A stretch of 64,000 nucleotides of DNA from Hormiphora californensis (Eukaryota > Ctenophora > Tentaculata > Cydippida > Pleurobrachiidae). Shown one piece after another: positions 11,690 to 30,912 of the stretch. The translations under genes were made by a program, and so were the position numbers. Under the pieces are notes generated by a model that ran no database searches, was not told the origin of the DNA, and saw only the letters and a program-made list of their open reading frames with translations. Location: positions 5,749,159-5,813,158 of the forward strand of contig CM035352.1 in the NCBI GenBank assembly GCA_020137815.1, read 5' to 3'. Each line of letters opens with the position of its first letter. Position 1 is the stretch's first letter.

Positions 11690-12535
11690 TGGAGAGTTTT
11701 ATGAGCTAGAAACATAGGGGAGTTGTGAGCTAGAAACATAGGGGAGTTGTGAGCTAGAAACATAGGGGAGTTTTGTGAGCTAGAAACATAGGGGAGTTGT
11801 GAGCTAGAAACATAGGGGAGTTTTGTGAGCTAATAAAACAGGGGAGTTGTGAGCTAGAAACATAGGGGAGTTTTGTGAGCTAGAAACATAGGGGAGTTTT
11901 GTGAGCTAGAAACATAAGGGAGTTGTGAGCTAATAAAACAGGGGAGTTTTGTGAGCTAGAAACATAGGGGAGTTTTGTGAGCTAGAAACATAGGGGAGTT
12001 TTGTGAGCTAGAAACATAGGGGAGTTGTGAGCTAGAAACATAGGGGAGTTTTGTGAGCTAGAAACATAAGGGAGTTGTAAGCTAGAAACATAAGGGAGTT
12101 GTGAGCTAGAAACATAAGGGAGTTGTGAGCTAGAAACATAAGGGAGTTGTGAGCTAGAAACATAGGGGAGTTGTGAGCTAATAAAACAGGGGAGTTGTGA
12201 GCTAGAAACATAGGGGAGTTTTGTGAGCTAGAAACATAAGGGAGTTTTGTGAGCTAGAAACATAAGGGAGTTGTGAGCTAGAAACATAGGGGAGTTGTGA
12301 GCTAGAAACATAAGGGAGTTGTGAGCTAGAAACATATGGGAGTTGTGAGCTACAAACATAGGGCAGTTGTGAGCTAATAAAACAGGGGAGTTGTGAGCTA
12401 GAAACATAAGGGAGTTGTGAGCTAGAAACATAGGGGAGTTGTGAGCTAGAAACAAAAGGGAGTTGTGAGCTAGAAACATAAGGGAGTTGTAAGCTAGAAG
12501 CATAAGGGAGTTGTGAGCTAGAAACATAAGGAAGT
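11690..12535. repeat. Minisatellite, 24/26-bp unit (GTGAGCTAGAAACATAGGGG)
   Basis: About 34 tandem copies of a 24-bp unit, with a 26-bp variant carrying an extra TT and a shorter variant with AATAAAAC. It occupies the space between the KEN-box gene start and the GINS3 3' end. Open frames read through it (QLPYVSS type) but there is no evidence of coding. Confidence 0.95.
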
Positions 12536-12731
12536 TGGGGAATGAAAGAGGCATACAACTGTTGAGCCAAGTGATGGAGATTAGGGAGGGAAGATGGGAA
12601 ATCACCGAGAGGTAACAGAGAGAGGGGTCCAAAAGAAAACTCATGGGTTTGTAACGAACCTGCAACTTCTTCAACAACAACAATTTTAAAACACATTTCT
12701 AACTAAATATCAATCAAAATCAAGAGTTATT

Positions 12732-13761
12732 TCAAGTCAACTGATGGCGTTTTCGTTTCCTACTGTGAAGAACAAGTGTTGACGCTCCAATAATATTTGA
12801 CTCTCTCCTCTCCCACTTGTCTAGTGTTTGTACACTCTCTCTACTCAGCTCAAACAGTTCTCTCTCTTTTGTGTCCAGCTTGGCAAGAAGTGTGGAGAGA
12901 TCCTGGTTCCGGGAATTCTGGGAGCTATCCATTATCTTTTTGAAGCGCCCAATGAAGGCCTTGACGAGGGAGACAGCAAGGTAAGGGGTCTCAGGATGAG
13001 GTAATTTTATCAACCGGAGTCCCGTACCGTAGAAGTGTACTGCCTGAGGGGCAGGAGAGATGCGGTGAGGGGGGTGGGGGTACAGTGAGATGCAGGGAGA
13101 GGGGCGGGACTGTGAGATGCAGGGAGAGGGGAGGGAGAACAAAGAAAACTGCAGGGAGAGTTCGCTGTCCCAACCTTGAAGGGCTGGTGCAGGGAGAGTT
13201 CCCAATAATTACAATACTAAAACAATACCTGCTTAAAAAGATCGACGACAGAAGAGTCGGCAAGTAGAATATTCCTATTTGCTTCCTGGTACGCTTTGGG
13301 CAGTTCACACGTCAAGAAACCCTTGTCCGCCAGTCCACTACCTACAATCCACAGTGGCAGATCCATCTTGGTCCCGGATACTAGATGCTCTCCAGAATTA
13401 CTGGCGTCTAGATAACCTGATGGGTTGTGGTTAAAGTGAGAAATAACAGCAGGGATTATATGTGTACTCCTTGACTTAAACTTAAGTAAAAACGTATTTC
13501 TCCAGCACGTATTTTGCCACAACTAACAAGTGTTCAGGAACCGACCGAATCAGGAAATACTGGTCCCTGATTGGCTGATAACCAGTCACGTGACCTAAAT
13601 AACGACTTCTGATTGGTTGTTTACTGGTTCCTACCTAGCCCAAAGAAAGATCTCCGTAAGACACAGGATAGTTTCTGTTGCTCTGCGAGGATAGAGTCGA
13701 TACTGAAATAGTCCCTTGGTATAACACTATCCACATCTTGTTGCTGCGAGTCAAACGACAT
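12732..13761 (-). CDS. GINS3: GINS complex subunit 3 (PSF3)
   Basis: Three exons, 13635-13761, 13229-13416 and 12732-13043, give 208 residues, close to the 216 of human GINS3. GINS3 is part of the CMG replicative helicase (CDC45-MCM-GINS). Diagnostic segments are YFSIDSILAEQQKLSC near the start, TKMDLPLWIV, CELPKAYQEANRNILLADSS, VDLF, HFYGTGL and FIGRFKKIMDSSQNS, matching the family order of the B domain and then the helical A domain. The tail SRKRKRHQLT parallels the human KKRKFTDMED end. The first intron (218 bp) contains a hAT-type MITE whose end overlaps the 5' splice site. The start codon is the first ATG of the conserved frame. Confidence 0.93.
13535..13633. mobile_element. hAT-type MITE, copy 1 (GINS3 intron 1)
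   Basis: Starts CAGGAACCGACCGAATCAGG and shares the body ...TGGCTGATAACCAGTCACGTG... with copies at 36867, 46891, 55645 and 63731. The right terminus is shortened, and no clear target duplication is visible. Confidence 0.85.
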
Positions 13762-13985
13762 CCTAATTGAGGATTTTACCATCAATAATTTACCTTTCAT
13801 GTAATTATAGGGATACCAAATTCATATTTTAAGTTATAAATAGTGCTGAATTTTAGAAGGATTCGAGTATTTTTAGGGAAAGGGAAAAGGGGAGAGAGAG
13901 TATGGTAAGAGGGCATTAGCATTAGGATAGGTATTGTATTTGACCCACACGCTCGAAGCTGGATTACTGGGGGAGTAGTGAGAGA

Positions 13986-14084
<99 letters not shown>

Positions 14085-14420
14085 GAGGGAGAGAGAGAGA
14101 GAGGGAGAGAGGGAGAGAGAGCAGAGATGGTATTGTTCTTTGCCACATTTTGCTTCTGTTGGCTATGTGCCTTTGGATGAGTTGTTGATAGCAGAATTTA
14201 GGAATCTTGCTCCAAATTTGTTAATGAAATTACCCCTCCGCACAAGCTCACTAGATGCAATAATAGGGGTGACTTCGTAACCAACACTATCGAGAGATCG
14301 AGTTTATTATGGTACTACTTGATACCATACATTGTCTAGCTAGACAAATGTAAAGGAGGGTTAGAACATATTAATATAACAAACCATACATATAAATGTT
14401 AATATGTTTTAGCAGTTACA
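13762..14420. other. Intergenic region between GINS3 and the lectin gene
   Basis: Divergent spacing that should hold both promoters, but I cannot define them. It contains a (GA)n microsatellite at 13984-14121. The segment GGGGTGACTTCGTAACCAA at 14265 is the reverse complement of segments at about 23457 and 32612, a small dispersed repeat. Confidence 0.5.
13984..14121. repeat. (GA)n microsatellite
   Basis: About 100 bp of uninterrupted GA followed by GGGA-interrupted units. Confidence 0.95.
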
Positions 14421-16592
14421 ATGTTGATCCTGTGTTTCTCCCTATTATTGGGGCTGAGTAGAGGGAACATGGCAATAGCAAATGGAACCGCCAGGACTGT
14501 ACACGGGAGTTTCCTCCCTGAGCTCGCATTTGATGGGGATCTCCACACGTTTTACCATTCTGGACACAGCAATGATCCAGAGTGGTTGCAGCTGAATCTG
14601 GTTAAACCCACGAGAGTTGCATGTGTTATAGTCGTCAATAGGTGAGTTGTATATTCTACCCGAGCTATTCGACTCAATACTATATTTAAAGTTAAAGTAT
14701 TATACAAGGTGGCCCATAAATTATGATAGCGGGGGACGAGCCGTACCTCCGAAACGGTGATAGTTGTGCAAAAACAAACTACGGGAACATGCTGGAACAA
14801 TTCCTGGACGACTTTTTGCAATTTATGAAATTTTTATTCAAAAGTTCATTTTTCATTCATGAACTTTCTACACGTTCATTAATGAATTAAGGACTCTAAT
14901 TTACCGAGAGTTAGGAATTTTGTTTGGGTTGAATTTATCTTTCCAATGAGCACCATAAAAATCAAATTGAAGCACCAGATCACATGGCAGTTGAGAAAAT
15001 GCACATTCATGATTTTGGCTCTTCCTGCGACTTTCAATCGGCTGTATCACGGCTACCTTTTGTTCAATCGTTTTACAAATTTGGGAGAACATCGGATAAG
15101 CAAAGATCTTTCCTCACAAGAAAAATCAGGGTCAAAACTCAAAGTTCATTTTCAAGTGTTGATAGTTCATTCCACTCATTCAGGAACCAACATCCCTAAA
15201 GTGATTAAAAGTGATGGTTTTTGTTTGGACCATACCCTGCAATGATAGAGAGGTGTAAAATTACGTTTCTGGGCTAGTTAGTGGGTGTCCATGTGATCAT
15301 GATGATATCTGACACCTTTTCTGGGCCATAATTAAGGGATTTTCTCAAATTCAAGCATGTGATTTGAGTTTTTGCGATTGGTATCGTGCAGCAATGTTGA
15401 GAGATCTCATAGCACCTCAAAAATAATGATTAGTTCAATGAAAGGAGTTGATTTATGATAGAAAAGATTAAAACAGACGTCAAAATGAACTAAACGATCA
15501 TTTTAAATCATAAATCAACTCCTTTCATTGAACTAATCATTATTTTTGAGGTGCTATGAGATCTCTCAACATTGCTGCACGATACCAATCGCAAAAACTC
15601 AAATCACATGCTTGAATTTGAGAAAATCCCTTAATTATGGCTCAGAAAAGGTGTCAGATATCATCATGATCACATGGACACCCACTAACTAGCCCAGAAA
15701 CGTAATTTTACACCTCTCTATCATTGCAGGGTATGGTCCAAACAAAAACCATCACTTTTCATCACTTTAGGGATGTTGGTTCCTGAATGAGTGGAATGAA
15801 CTATCAACACTTGAAAATGAACTTTGAGTTTTGACCCTGATTTTTCTTGTGAGGAAAGATCTTTGCTTATCCGATGTTCTCCCAAATTTGTAAAACGATT
15901 GAACAAAAGGTAGCCGTGATACAGCCGATTGAAAGTCGCAGGAAGAGCCAAAATCATGAATGTGCATTTTCTCAACTGCCATGTGATCTGGTGCTTCAAT
16001 TTGATTTTTATGGTGCTCATTGGAAAGATAAATTCAACCCAAACAAAATTCCTAACTCTCGGTAAATTAGAGTCCTTAATTCATTAATGAACGTGTAGAA
16101 AGTTCATGAATGAAAAATGAACTTTTGAATAAAAATTTCATAAATTGCAAAAAGTCGTCCAGGAATTGTTCCAGCATGTTCCCGTAGTTTGTTTTTGCAC
16201 AACTATCACCGTTTCGGAGGTACGGCTCGTCCCCCGCTATCATAATTTATGGGCCACCTTGTATAGGAACATAAATTGTCCAATCATACATCCACAGGAT
16301 TTCCTTCGAATCGGACGCTTGGGCATGGGAAAACCAGGATGTTTCAAGGGACAGGCTACTAGGTACAACGGTCCTCCTTGTTGGGTCTACCAGTACAACC
16401 ACCTGTGGGTCAGTTGAAACGACTAAACAAGATGCAACATCAGTACAGGACCAGAGCTACACTATACCGTGTAGTCAGGACGCTGAAAAGGCACTCTCTG
16501 TTCGTCTTGAGAATGATGTTCAACTAACAGGAAGACAGATTGTAATGCAGATTGCAGAGGTTACAGTTATAGCTAATATAGGTAAAGTATAG
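14421..16592 (+). CDS. Secreted fucolectin-like (F5/8C-related FTP domain) protein
   Basis: Two exons, 14421-14641 and 16298-16592, in phase, give 171 residues if the TAG after VIANIGKV is used. The first ~15 residues (MLILCFSLLLGLSRG) are a signal peptide. Next come NMAIANGTARTVHGS, LAFDGDLHTFYHSG, PEWLQLNLVKPTRVACVIVV and, in exon 2, a Cys-containing core ending VMQIAEVTVIAN. The order NxAxxG / A(V/F)DG / W.xV(D/N)L / V..V.I.NR / C...C / Y(V)...L.(L/M).EVEV is that of eel-fucolectin/tachylectin-4/pentraxin modules, which bind fucosylated glycans. Single-domain length fits a soluble lectin. A GTAAAG follows ATAG at 16580, so an alternative downstream exon cannot be excluded, but none was found. 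The intron consists almost wholly of a palindromic transposon. Confidence 0.72.
14703..16263. mobile_element. 1.56-kb palindromic Tc1/mariner-type foldback element
   Basis: A nearly perfect inverted repeat over its full length, with its centre near 15483. The ends are TACAAGGTGGCCCATAAATT and its reverse complement, bordered by TA on both sides (14701-14702, 16264-16265). The TA target and the terminus resemble IS630/Tc1/mariner derivatives. No transposase was seen; mirrored open frames on the two arms are a by-product of the palindrome. Confidence 0.88.
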
Positions 16593-17059
16593 CAGGGGTA
16601 GAACGGGTTTATTATTATATATATATCGGGCTGGGAGGGAAACAAAAATTAAATTTCACTTTTTGCGTTGTTCAAGTTAGATGCAAAAACGGCAAATATT
16701 GTTTAGTAGAGGGCCCTACTAAACTCAGCAGCCGCAAAATTTCAATTCAGCTCCAACAGCTGGGCAGGTATTTTTGAACTTTCAAACGCAACCGGGATCA
16801 AATATTTTACCAGAGATTTTATCGGAGATATTATCAAAATGAGCAAATAGTGATCACTGCACTGAAAATGAAAAAATGAAAATGAACATCACCATTTATA
16901 TTAGAGTCAGTAAATGACTCTTCCCGCTCTTACACTATAAACATATATAATTAAATATATATCCTACAAGGCCGAGAGGCTAAAAGCATCGGCAGTTACC
17001 TAAAGCGGGTTAGCATATTTATGGAAACAGTCCTAGATAGATAGATACAGTTCAGTTAG
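16593..17059. other. Non-coding region 3' of lectin gene
   Basis: AT-rich with a short (TA)n run at 16616-16626. Nothing recognisable is coded. It may be the 3' remnant of the LINE element whose ORF1 follows on the minus strand. Confidence 0.4.
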
Positions 17060-18085
17060 CTATCCAACTTGAATCACATTGTTTTTGATGTAATAATTAC
17101 CGTCTGGATCATCTGTACGAACCCGTTTCAAGGTGGCCAGCAGAGCTTTTCGCTCCTTTAGTTGAGAGGGGTTAAGATCCGGTGACAGATATACGGCCGA
17201 GTGTTTTTTTGAATCTTTGAGCTGCCGTGCCTTCTTCAGCAGCGCCAAAAGGGTCGCTCTCTTCTCAAGAGATACCAATAGCGGCCTAGGGCGTTTCTCG
17301 TTTCTCTCACCAATACGTTTTATGTTAGCAACTTTCGGTTTTTCGTTCAGTTCTTCAAATAGCTCTTCCAGATTGGTTCTATCAGCATTCTCTGTTGTTT
17401 CTGGGAGCCCAAAGATTACCAAGTTCTTCTCTCGATTTTCCTGGGGTACTACTGTAGCAGGCTTAGAAGTTGGTGGCTTAGGAGGAGTTGGTAGCTTTTT
17501 CGCCACAGGGGAGGCTGCAGCATAATTTTGAGCCATGACTGTCGAGTAGGCTTTCACCTTCTGCACTGAAGTTTCCACTGAGTTCAATTGTTCTTTCTGA
17601 GCATTGATGACCGTTTGTTGTAGTTCAATGACCAAGACACGATTTCGCTCAAGCTCTTCTTTGCACGCAGATAGTTGCTTCTCTAGTTTTTCTGCAGTGA
17701 TTACGGTATTCAAATTGTTCATAGCTGCTTGAGCAAGTTTGGCACTGGAAATAAAGAGTTGAGTGGTGACATCAACAACTTGATTTGGGGTAAGGTCCTT
17801 CAGACGATCTTTGAAGAATGTCCCCATGTGATTTTCGGGTGGGTTCGAGCAGTCAGGGGTAAAAGCCCTCGCAGGTGCAAATTTGATAGAATTATAGCAC
17901 TGACTAACGTTCTCGGGGGTGATACTTCTCTGTTGTTCGGGAACAGCAACCCAATGCAGCCGTTCAACTCCCAAAACAAAGTCATCAACGGATTCAATCA
18001 GTTGTTTTATCTTAGGGTTATCGCCCTCATACGGTAAGCGTAGAATCTTATCCAATCGTTTGTCTTCGTACATTAGCTTCATCAT
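17060..18085 (-). CDS. Non-LTR retrotransposon ORF1-like protein
   Basis: An intact intronless 341-codon frame. Residues ~130-185 form a coiled coil (AEKLEKQLSACKEELERNRV). A Pro/Lys linker (KKLPTPPKPPTSKP) follows, then an RRM-like region: NLVIFGLPETTENADRTNLE, VANIKRIGER, RPRPLLVSLEKRATLLALLK and AVYLSPDLNPSQLKERKALL. Coiled coil plus this RRM/CTD pattern is typical of ORF1 proteins of L1/CR1-type elements (RNA-binding chaperones). No ORF2 (endonuclease/RT) is nearby, so this is a truncated or ORF1-only copy. The open frame suggests recent insertion or domestication. Confidence 0.75.
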   Translation of the reverse strand: MMKLMYEDKRLDKILRLPYEGDNPKIKQLIESVDDFVLGVERLHWVAVPEQQRSITPENVSQCYNSIKFAPARAFTPDCSNPPENHMGTFFKDRLKDLTPNQVVDVTTQLFISSAKLAQAAMNNLNTVITAEKLEKQLSACKEELERNRVLVIELQQTVINAQKEQLNSVETSVQKVKAYSTVMAQNYAAASPVAKKLPTPPKPPTSKPATVVPQENREKNLVIFGLPETTENADRTNLEELFEELNEKPKVANIKRIGERNEKRPRPLLVSLEKRATLLALLKKARQLKDSKKHSAVYLSPDLNPSQLKERKALLATLKRVRTDDPDGNYYIKNNVIQVG

Positions 18086-19190
18086 CAGTGTTTCACTTTT
18101 CTGCCCTTTGGGGCGGTCACATCACCATATCTACCTGCTCAAATTAATTTGTTTAAAGTAGTGTTGAAAAGTTTGAGTGAGGAGACACCAGACTCGAGAG
18201 CGTCACTGGTTCATTGTTAAAATCGTTGACCGTATAGTAATTTCAGCGTGTCCCTGTGCTTCCTATGCGGCTGCCACGGTCAGGGGGTGACATCCCCACA
18301 AGCAGGGCCCCAACGGGGGACATAGGGTTGGACGTCGGGGTCCCCGCAAGCAGATCCAGAGGCTTAACTTGTGAGCGCTTGAATGTGGAAATAGGTAAGT
18401 GACATAGAAGTCAGAAGTAGACACGAAAAGAAGCAAGCGTCTTTTGCAAACCGAACGTTAACAGAAGCTAACGTTTAAATTTAAAAAACTTTTTTTAAAC
18501 GACGCGACTTAACATTTTTTTAAACAACTTAAAAAAATGTTTCAACGCGCGGCATTAAAATAGGTGCCGCGCGAAGTAAGATCGTTACTTTAATTAAGGA
18601 GAGAGCAAAGTCGCGCGGCTTTTGTTTTGCGCGTGCTAAATTGCGGCAAATTTCATCTCCCTTGTAACCTTGTATTGTTTATCTTGTATTTTTTATGGTG
18701 GCATGCCAATTGCCAATCACCATACCATCAATTTCGACCAGTACGCCTACGATTTAGTACAAAAAAACAGCAATATCTTACCACTTTAAACAAAACTGAA
18801 ATATGTGAATCTGTGTAAAACTAACGACATCTAGGGTACGTTAGTAACTAATAAAACCACAGCTAAGTAATCACAGTCTCTCTGAAACTACGGCACATGG
18901 TTCTTCCCTCTCCTACTAAAATATAAAATGCAGCTCTACATAACATTATTGTTCGAAAAGAGGTGCCAAACTTGGTAAATCTCTTTGCGACACAACTTTC
19001 TCTCTCTTTCTGGAGCTGATAAAAACTGGTTAAACCAAGACTCAGTAGTCAGTTCATAACACCCAAACAACCTCAAAACAGTCTCGTGGGTTAGGAACAT
19101 GGCATAATATTGTCTTTTCACTCCTAACTAATCCCTTTATTAAAAGAAACCCGACATCTTCGATCTGTCTTTAACAGTTTAAAAAGTTCA
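18086..19190. other. Intergenic / LINE 5' flank
   Basis: Contains GC-rich segments (ccccgcaagcag, 18290-18350) and inverted GCGCGCGGC-type motifs at 18540-18620, likely the 5' part of the ORF1 element. No gene was seen up to the LATS stop codon. Confidence 0.4.
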
Positions 19191-26960
<7,770 letters not shown>

Positions 26961-27193
26961 TGCTAAAAATGTCAGGAATATATATGTTTGGAAAACTGCA
27001 AATATTCACAAGATAGGGTTTACAAAGAGAAAAAAATGCGGTACAGGCCTAAACCCAAAGAATTTCGAGAATTTAGAAAGTAACGTAATAATGAAACTAG
27101 AGAGGGTAGAGAGGCAGTAGTGGAGAGGGAGAGAGAGGGGGAGAGAGAAAGATAAAGAGAGAGAGAGAAAAAGAGAGAGAGAGAGAGAGAGAG

Positions 27194-27234
<41 letters not shown>

Positions 27235-27495
27235 TTTAAGATGTGGTGTAACACGAGAACTAAGATAAGACCAAAATGTGATGGAAGGGTGTAGGATTGG
27301 GGAAGTGGCTAGAAAGTTATTACGACGTAAGATTCTGAGAATGACATATTATAAAAGGAATGTTAGTCAAAGTAATGACGTATACAAAATAAATGTAATG
27401 ACGTATGATACATGACAGAATATTTAATTTGAGTTGCTAATGAAAGGGTGTATCAAGAATTTAACAAACAATACAAAATAACAACAATAAATTCG
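26961..27495. other. LATS upstream / NUDT13 3' region
   Basis: Contains a (GA)n run with AAA interruptions at 27125-27233, and AT-rich sequence with two ATGACGTAT motifs at about 27373 and 27400. It should hold the LATS promoter; no element can be assigned. Confidence 0.4.
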
Positions 27496-28318
27496 CTAAC
27501 TCTCCCCTCCCTCAGCCCACTTTACCATCAGTTTATGTGCAACAGCAAAAGAAGGTGGTACATTTAGAGCCCCATCTCTAGGTGGTAAATGTGCCCTTGT
27601 CAGCGCCTCCTTTATCTCACCTCTACTAAACCACCTAGCTTCTGCTATCTCCTCATTACATTCAGGATCTCTAATCTCATCACACTCAGCTACACACCCT
27701 ATCATCAACTCAGGGCTGTAGTTCTGTCTGAATCCACCCCAGAACCCAGATAAAGTGTAGTTGACCCTGTCTACAGGGACACTAACCTCCTCTAATACCT
27801 CCCTCTCTACGGCCTCCTCTACAGTTTCAGCCGTATCGATAAACCCTGCCAAGGCACTGAACATCTGGGTAGGGAACTGGGCGTTGCGGCCAAGGAGGCA
27901 CATTTCCCCACACGTCACTAACATGATCACAACGGGGTTGTACCGGGGGAATGATTGTTACAGAGCAGGAGGGACAGTGAGCTGATCTACCTGAGATATG
28001 GGTGGTAATGGGTCCCCCACACCGACCACAGAACTTGTTATCTTCCTGCCATTGGAGGAGGTTCAGAGCCATCGTGGCTGATTTGAGATCCCCTTCTCGG
28101 AGTTTAAAAAGTGCAGGTCGGGGAGAGAGAAGTGTGGCAGTGGGTAGAGACTCCTTGAGTGAGACCCCGAATAATGCCTGGTCAGATTTCAATGTCAACA
28201 ATACAGAAGAGTGGATATTTTCACTGTCGAGAGAGCTCGAAGGGACGGTGAGTAGCTGTGATTTATCGTTCACTAAGATACTGTCTGTTATGCAGAAGAA
28301 TACACTGACTCCGATCAA
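27496..28318 (-). CDS. NUDT13: NUDT13-like Nudix NAD(P)H pyrophosphatase, frameshifted
   Basis: The N-terminal part includes VLLTLKSDQALFGVSL, PRPALFKLREGDLKSATMAL and NLLQWQEDNKFCGRCGGPIT, then CPSC: a Zn ribbon of the NudC/NUDT12/NUDT13 family. After CPSCSVTI the frame breaks near 27950. The next frame gives FPRYNPVVIMLVTCGEMCLL, the Nudix box GFIDTAETVEEAVEREVLEE (GX5EX7REXXEE pattern, with V for U at the usual position) and PPSFAVAHKLMVKWAE, which matches the NUDT13 C-terminus (LPPKLAIAHQLIKEW). Dropping one base would join the two in register. The family hydrolyses NAD(P)H in mitochondria. The first exon is unresolved: no ATG in frame precedes about 28080, and an upstream segment at 28470-28560 starting MLLILPGLRFSTKS could be a targeting peptide. 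Confidence 0.75.
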
Positions 28319-28569
28319 AGTACTCTTTGCACAATTTATCGTTATGACGTAGCTTGTCCATCATTTGAATGTCCTTGAGACATCTGCTGGAGAAAAACCG
28401 CCGTAACATCATCCCTAAAAATTATTATTTGTGGTATCAATAAATCACCATTTTGCTCCTGATACAAACACAACCGATCAGAATTCTGGATTGCCATGTT
28501 TTGTTTTGCAGAGCAAGTTATCACACTTTTAGTTGAAAAGCGGAGCCCCGGCAGAATGAGTAGCAAGAG

Positions 28570-30912
28570 CCAAAAAGTTTAAATAGAGACACGTAGGTAC
28601 GCTTTATCATGCTTCACAATAATCCTTCTTTAGCTGTGCTGACACTCAAAACGTGAGTGCTGACACTAAAAACGTTCAGATCTTAAGGTTTCCCGTCTGG
28701 TCGCGGCCCCGGCCGGGCACAGTTATAATCTGGGTACCTTGACAGTCTTGCAGCCTGTTAACAGGTGCGCGCTAGCAAAAAGAGTACACTTTTATTTATG
28801 GCCACGCAACCACATGGGCCATGGCCGATTTGAGTCTGGTAGAGAATCGATAACACTAACCGATAACCCCAAAGAAAACCCTAACCCTAACAACAGTTGA
28901 CAGTGTCATTTAACTTTACCCGCCCGTGTCAAACGGGCGCCGTTACGATCTGGGTGTTTCGTGGCCTGTTTACAGCTGCACGCTTCCAAAAAAGTTGATT
29001 CACTAAAATGGCTCTAACCGCCAAACCACTCAACAGTTTTGGCTAATTCAAAGTTTATCTGGTGGAAAATTTCAAGGCCTAACCCCAACCCTAAACCCAA
29101 CCCTAATCCTAACCCCACTTTAGCCCTAACCCTAAAAACCGTTTGTCAGCACTCACGAAAAACCCAGATTTTAACGCTGGCCGTGTCAAATTTTAAAACT
29201 CTCAAAATAAAATAAAAAACGCGCGTAAAATATAAATTGCATAGATAAAACATTTTAATTCGCGCGTTACATTCAATGCATCGCAAATTGCAAACAAATT
29301 GTTTAAGAAATATTTTATTTCGCTTCTGGATCTTTTTTTAAACTTAAAGTCGGATTTTTTGAAGTTGTCACCCCCCTTTCCGTGCGCGGAATGTTTTTGC
29401 GCGTCACATCACATGTTAACGTGTGGTGTGCGCGTCAAATTTGATAAATTTCACATGCGCGGTCATTTGGGGGTGACAACTTCAAAAAATCCGACTTTAT
29501 CTTTCTCTTTTCGTTCCCTTGGCATGCGCTGCAGACCCCAAGTGCGCGCGTTTTCCACGGCTTCTAAAGTGCGTTTCAAACGACTTGACCTGAGATTCCT
29601 TGAAAAGCGCTGCCTTATCCCGCGCTGCGGGGGTCAGCAACGTTTGCCAATGAGATTCCTGGAAATTCAGGATTTCCCCTTTGTAAATACATGCGTAATG
29701 CGCCGAATTCCAAGAATTACGGGTCAAGTCGCTTGAAACGGACTTTAGGCCTGTAGCATAGGCCAATTCGTTCCCCAGTCCCACCTATTTTTTCTTTCCT
29801 TCTAAGCTGATTCCAATTATGTGGACCGAAAGGAGTGCAGATTCCAGAGGCGTGCTAGATGTAATTTATATATTTATCTTCGCGGTTGCTTATTTTACTT
29901 TAAAGTGGCCAATGGATATGTGGCCTTGGCTTGTGCTGCAGTGACACCAGTGAGTTTTTAACGACCACCTGGTACACGGGACTGCCTAATGCCCTCTGCA
30001 GAGATTTACATCTATCTCCTTGACGTAGCCCATTCATTAACACCACCAAGTCACAGGACACTCAGCGTGTACGTGAAAATTTGTCGGGTGCATCGTCTTT
30101 GTCGTGTAATCCTGAATAAATTTACCTTGCTCGGTCCTCTCTCCCCGCACGCCCGGAGCAAATATTGTATTAGCACTTGTGACTTGCAACTCGTGTCTCG
30201 TTCATATTTCAAGGTGATGTAATTGTGCTGTCTGTGTCTAGAAGATTTATGCGTTAAATATCCACCTAAACACGCGACAACCAAATCTATTTCCTTCTAC
30301 GTCAGCTACATATGGGCTTAAGGTCCAGTTTCAAATTATTTCATCGGCACTGTCAACCTTGTTTTTCTGTTTGGTAAATAACACTCCTCTGTCGGTGTGG
30401 GTATAGTTGCAGCCTAGCTGGGTGTGTTACGTATTGTAATTTTTGTTATTTTGCAATGTTGCTGTGTACAACTGCTCATATTCCCTCGCAGTTTTAGTTT
30501 ATGTAACTTGTGCTATAAGATATTGTAATAATTTTTGACAGATGAGAAAGATTATCAATCTGCCACAATCTGACGTTTTGTTTTCCGTTGTCATTCCTTT
30601 AAGATTATCTAATCTATTTCTCTATTCGGTTGCGGTTGTTACGTATGCAGCATATGTTCAATAACCAATGGACAGTGATAGAGTTAAACGTTTTTCAAAT
30701 AACATACGCTCTCTCTCTAACATTAGTATTTTATGAGATTTCTTTATGATGTAAAGTCTGTTTTACTAAACAGCATGTGGTTTATATTTATTGCAGAATC
30801 TATATTTCCCTGCCTATTTCTACTTGTATTGCTCTGATTCCATCCATTGCAACTACCACCTATTTCTAGCTCTAATGTGAGGGAGAGATCTGCAGATACA
30901 CACACGCTGGAC
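28570..30912. other. Intergenic repeat-rich region
   Basis: Contains two diverged copies (about 28690-28870 and 28920-29200) of a repeat with the phrase GTTACGATCTGGGTG, Lys-like A runs and CCTAACCC telomere-like tracts, ending in CACCCAGATTTTAACG-type sequence. Also an inverted-repeat element at 29346-29499 and an imperfect inverted repeat at about 29573-29740 (TTCAAACGACTTGACC / GGTCAAGTCGCTTGAA). No gene was found. Confidence 0.5.
29346..29499. mobile_element. MITE with AAGTCGGATTTTTTGAAG termini
   Basis: 154-bp element with termini AAGTCGGATTTTTTGAAGTT / AACTTCAAAAAATCCGACTT. The interior has ACATGTTAACGTGTGGTG. Partial copies lie at 35279-35398 and 49001-49044. Confidence 0.8.

Noticed and set aside
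12202-12696. Frames reading QLPYVSS repeats in the 24/26-bp minisatellite
   Set aside because: Low complexity, mixed 24/26-bp units break the frame, no homology.
13984-14121. Regulatory role for individual (GA)n tracts, for example GAGA-factor sites
   Set aside because: Too many similar tracts across the window; nothing sets one apart.
14946-16065. Mirrored open frames in the palindrome arms (MSTIKIKLKHQ, MFSQICKTIEQ)
   Set aside because: Identical on both arms because of the inverted repeat; no conserved domain.
29299-29736. 145-codon plus-strand frame
   Set aside because: Covers two inverted-repeat elements; no recognisable domain.
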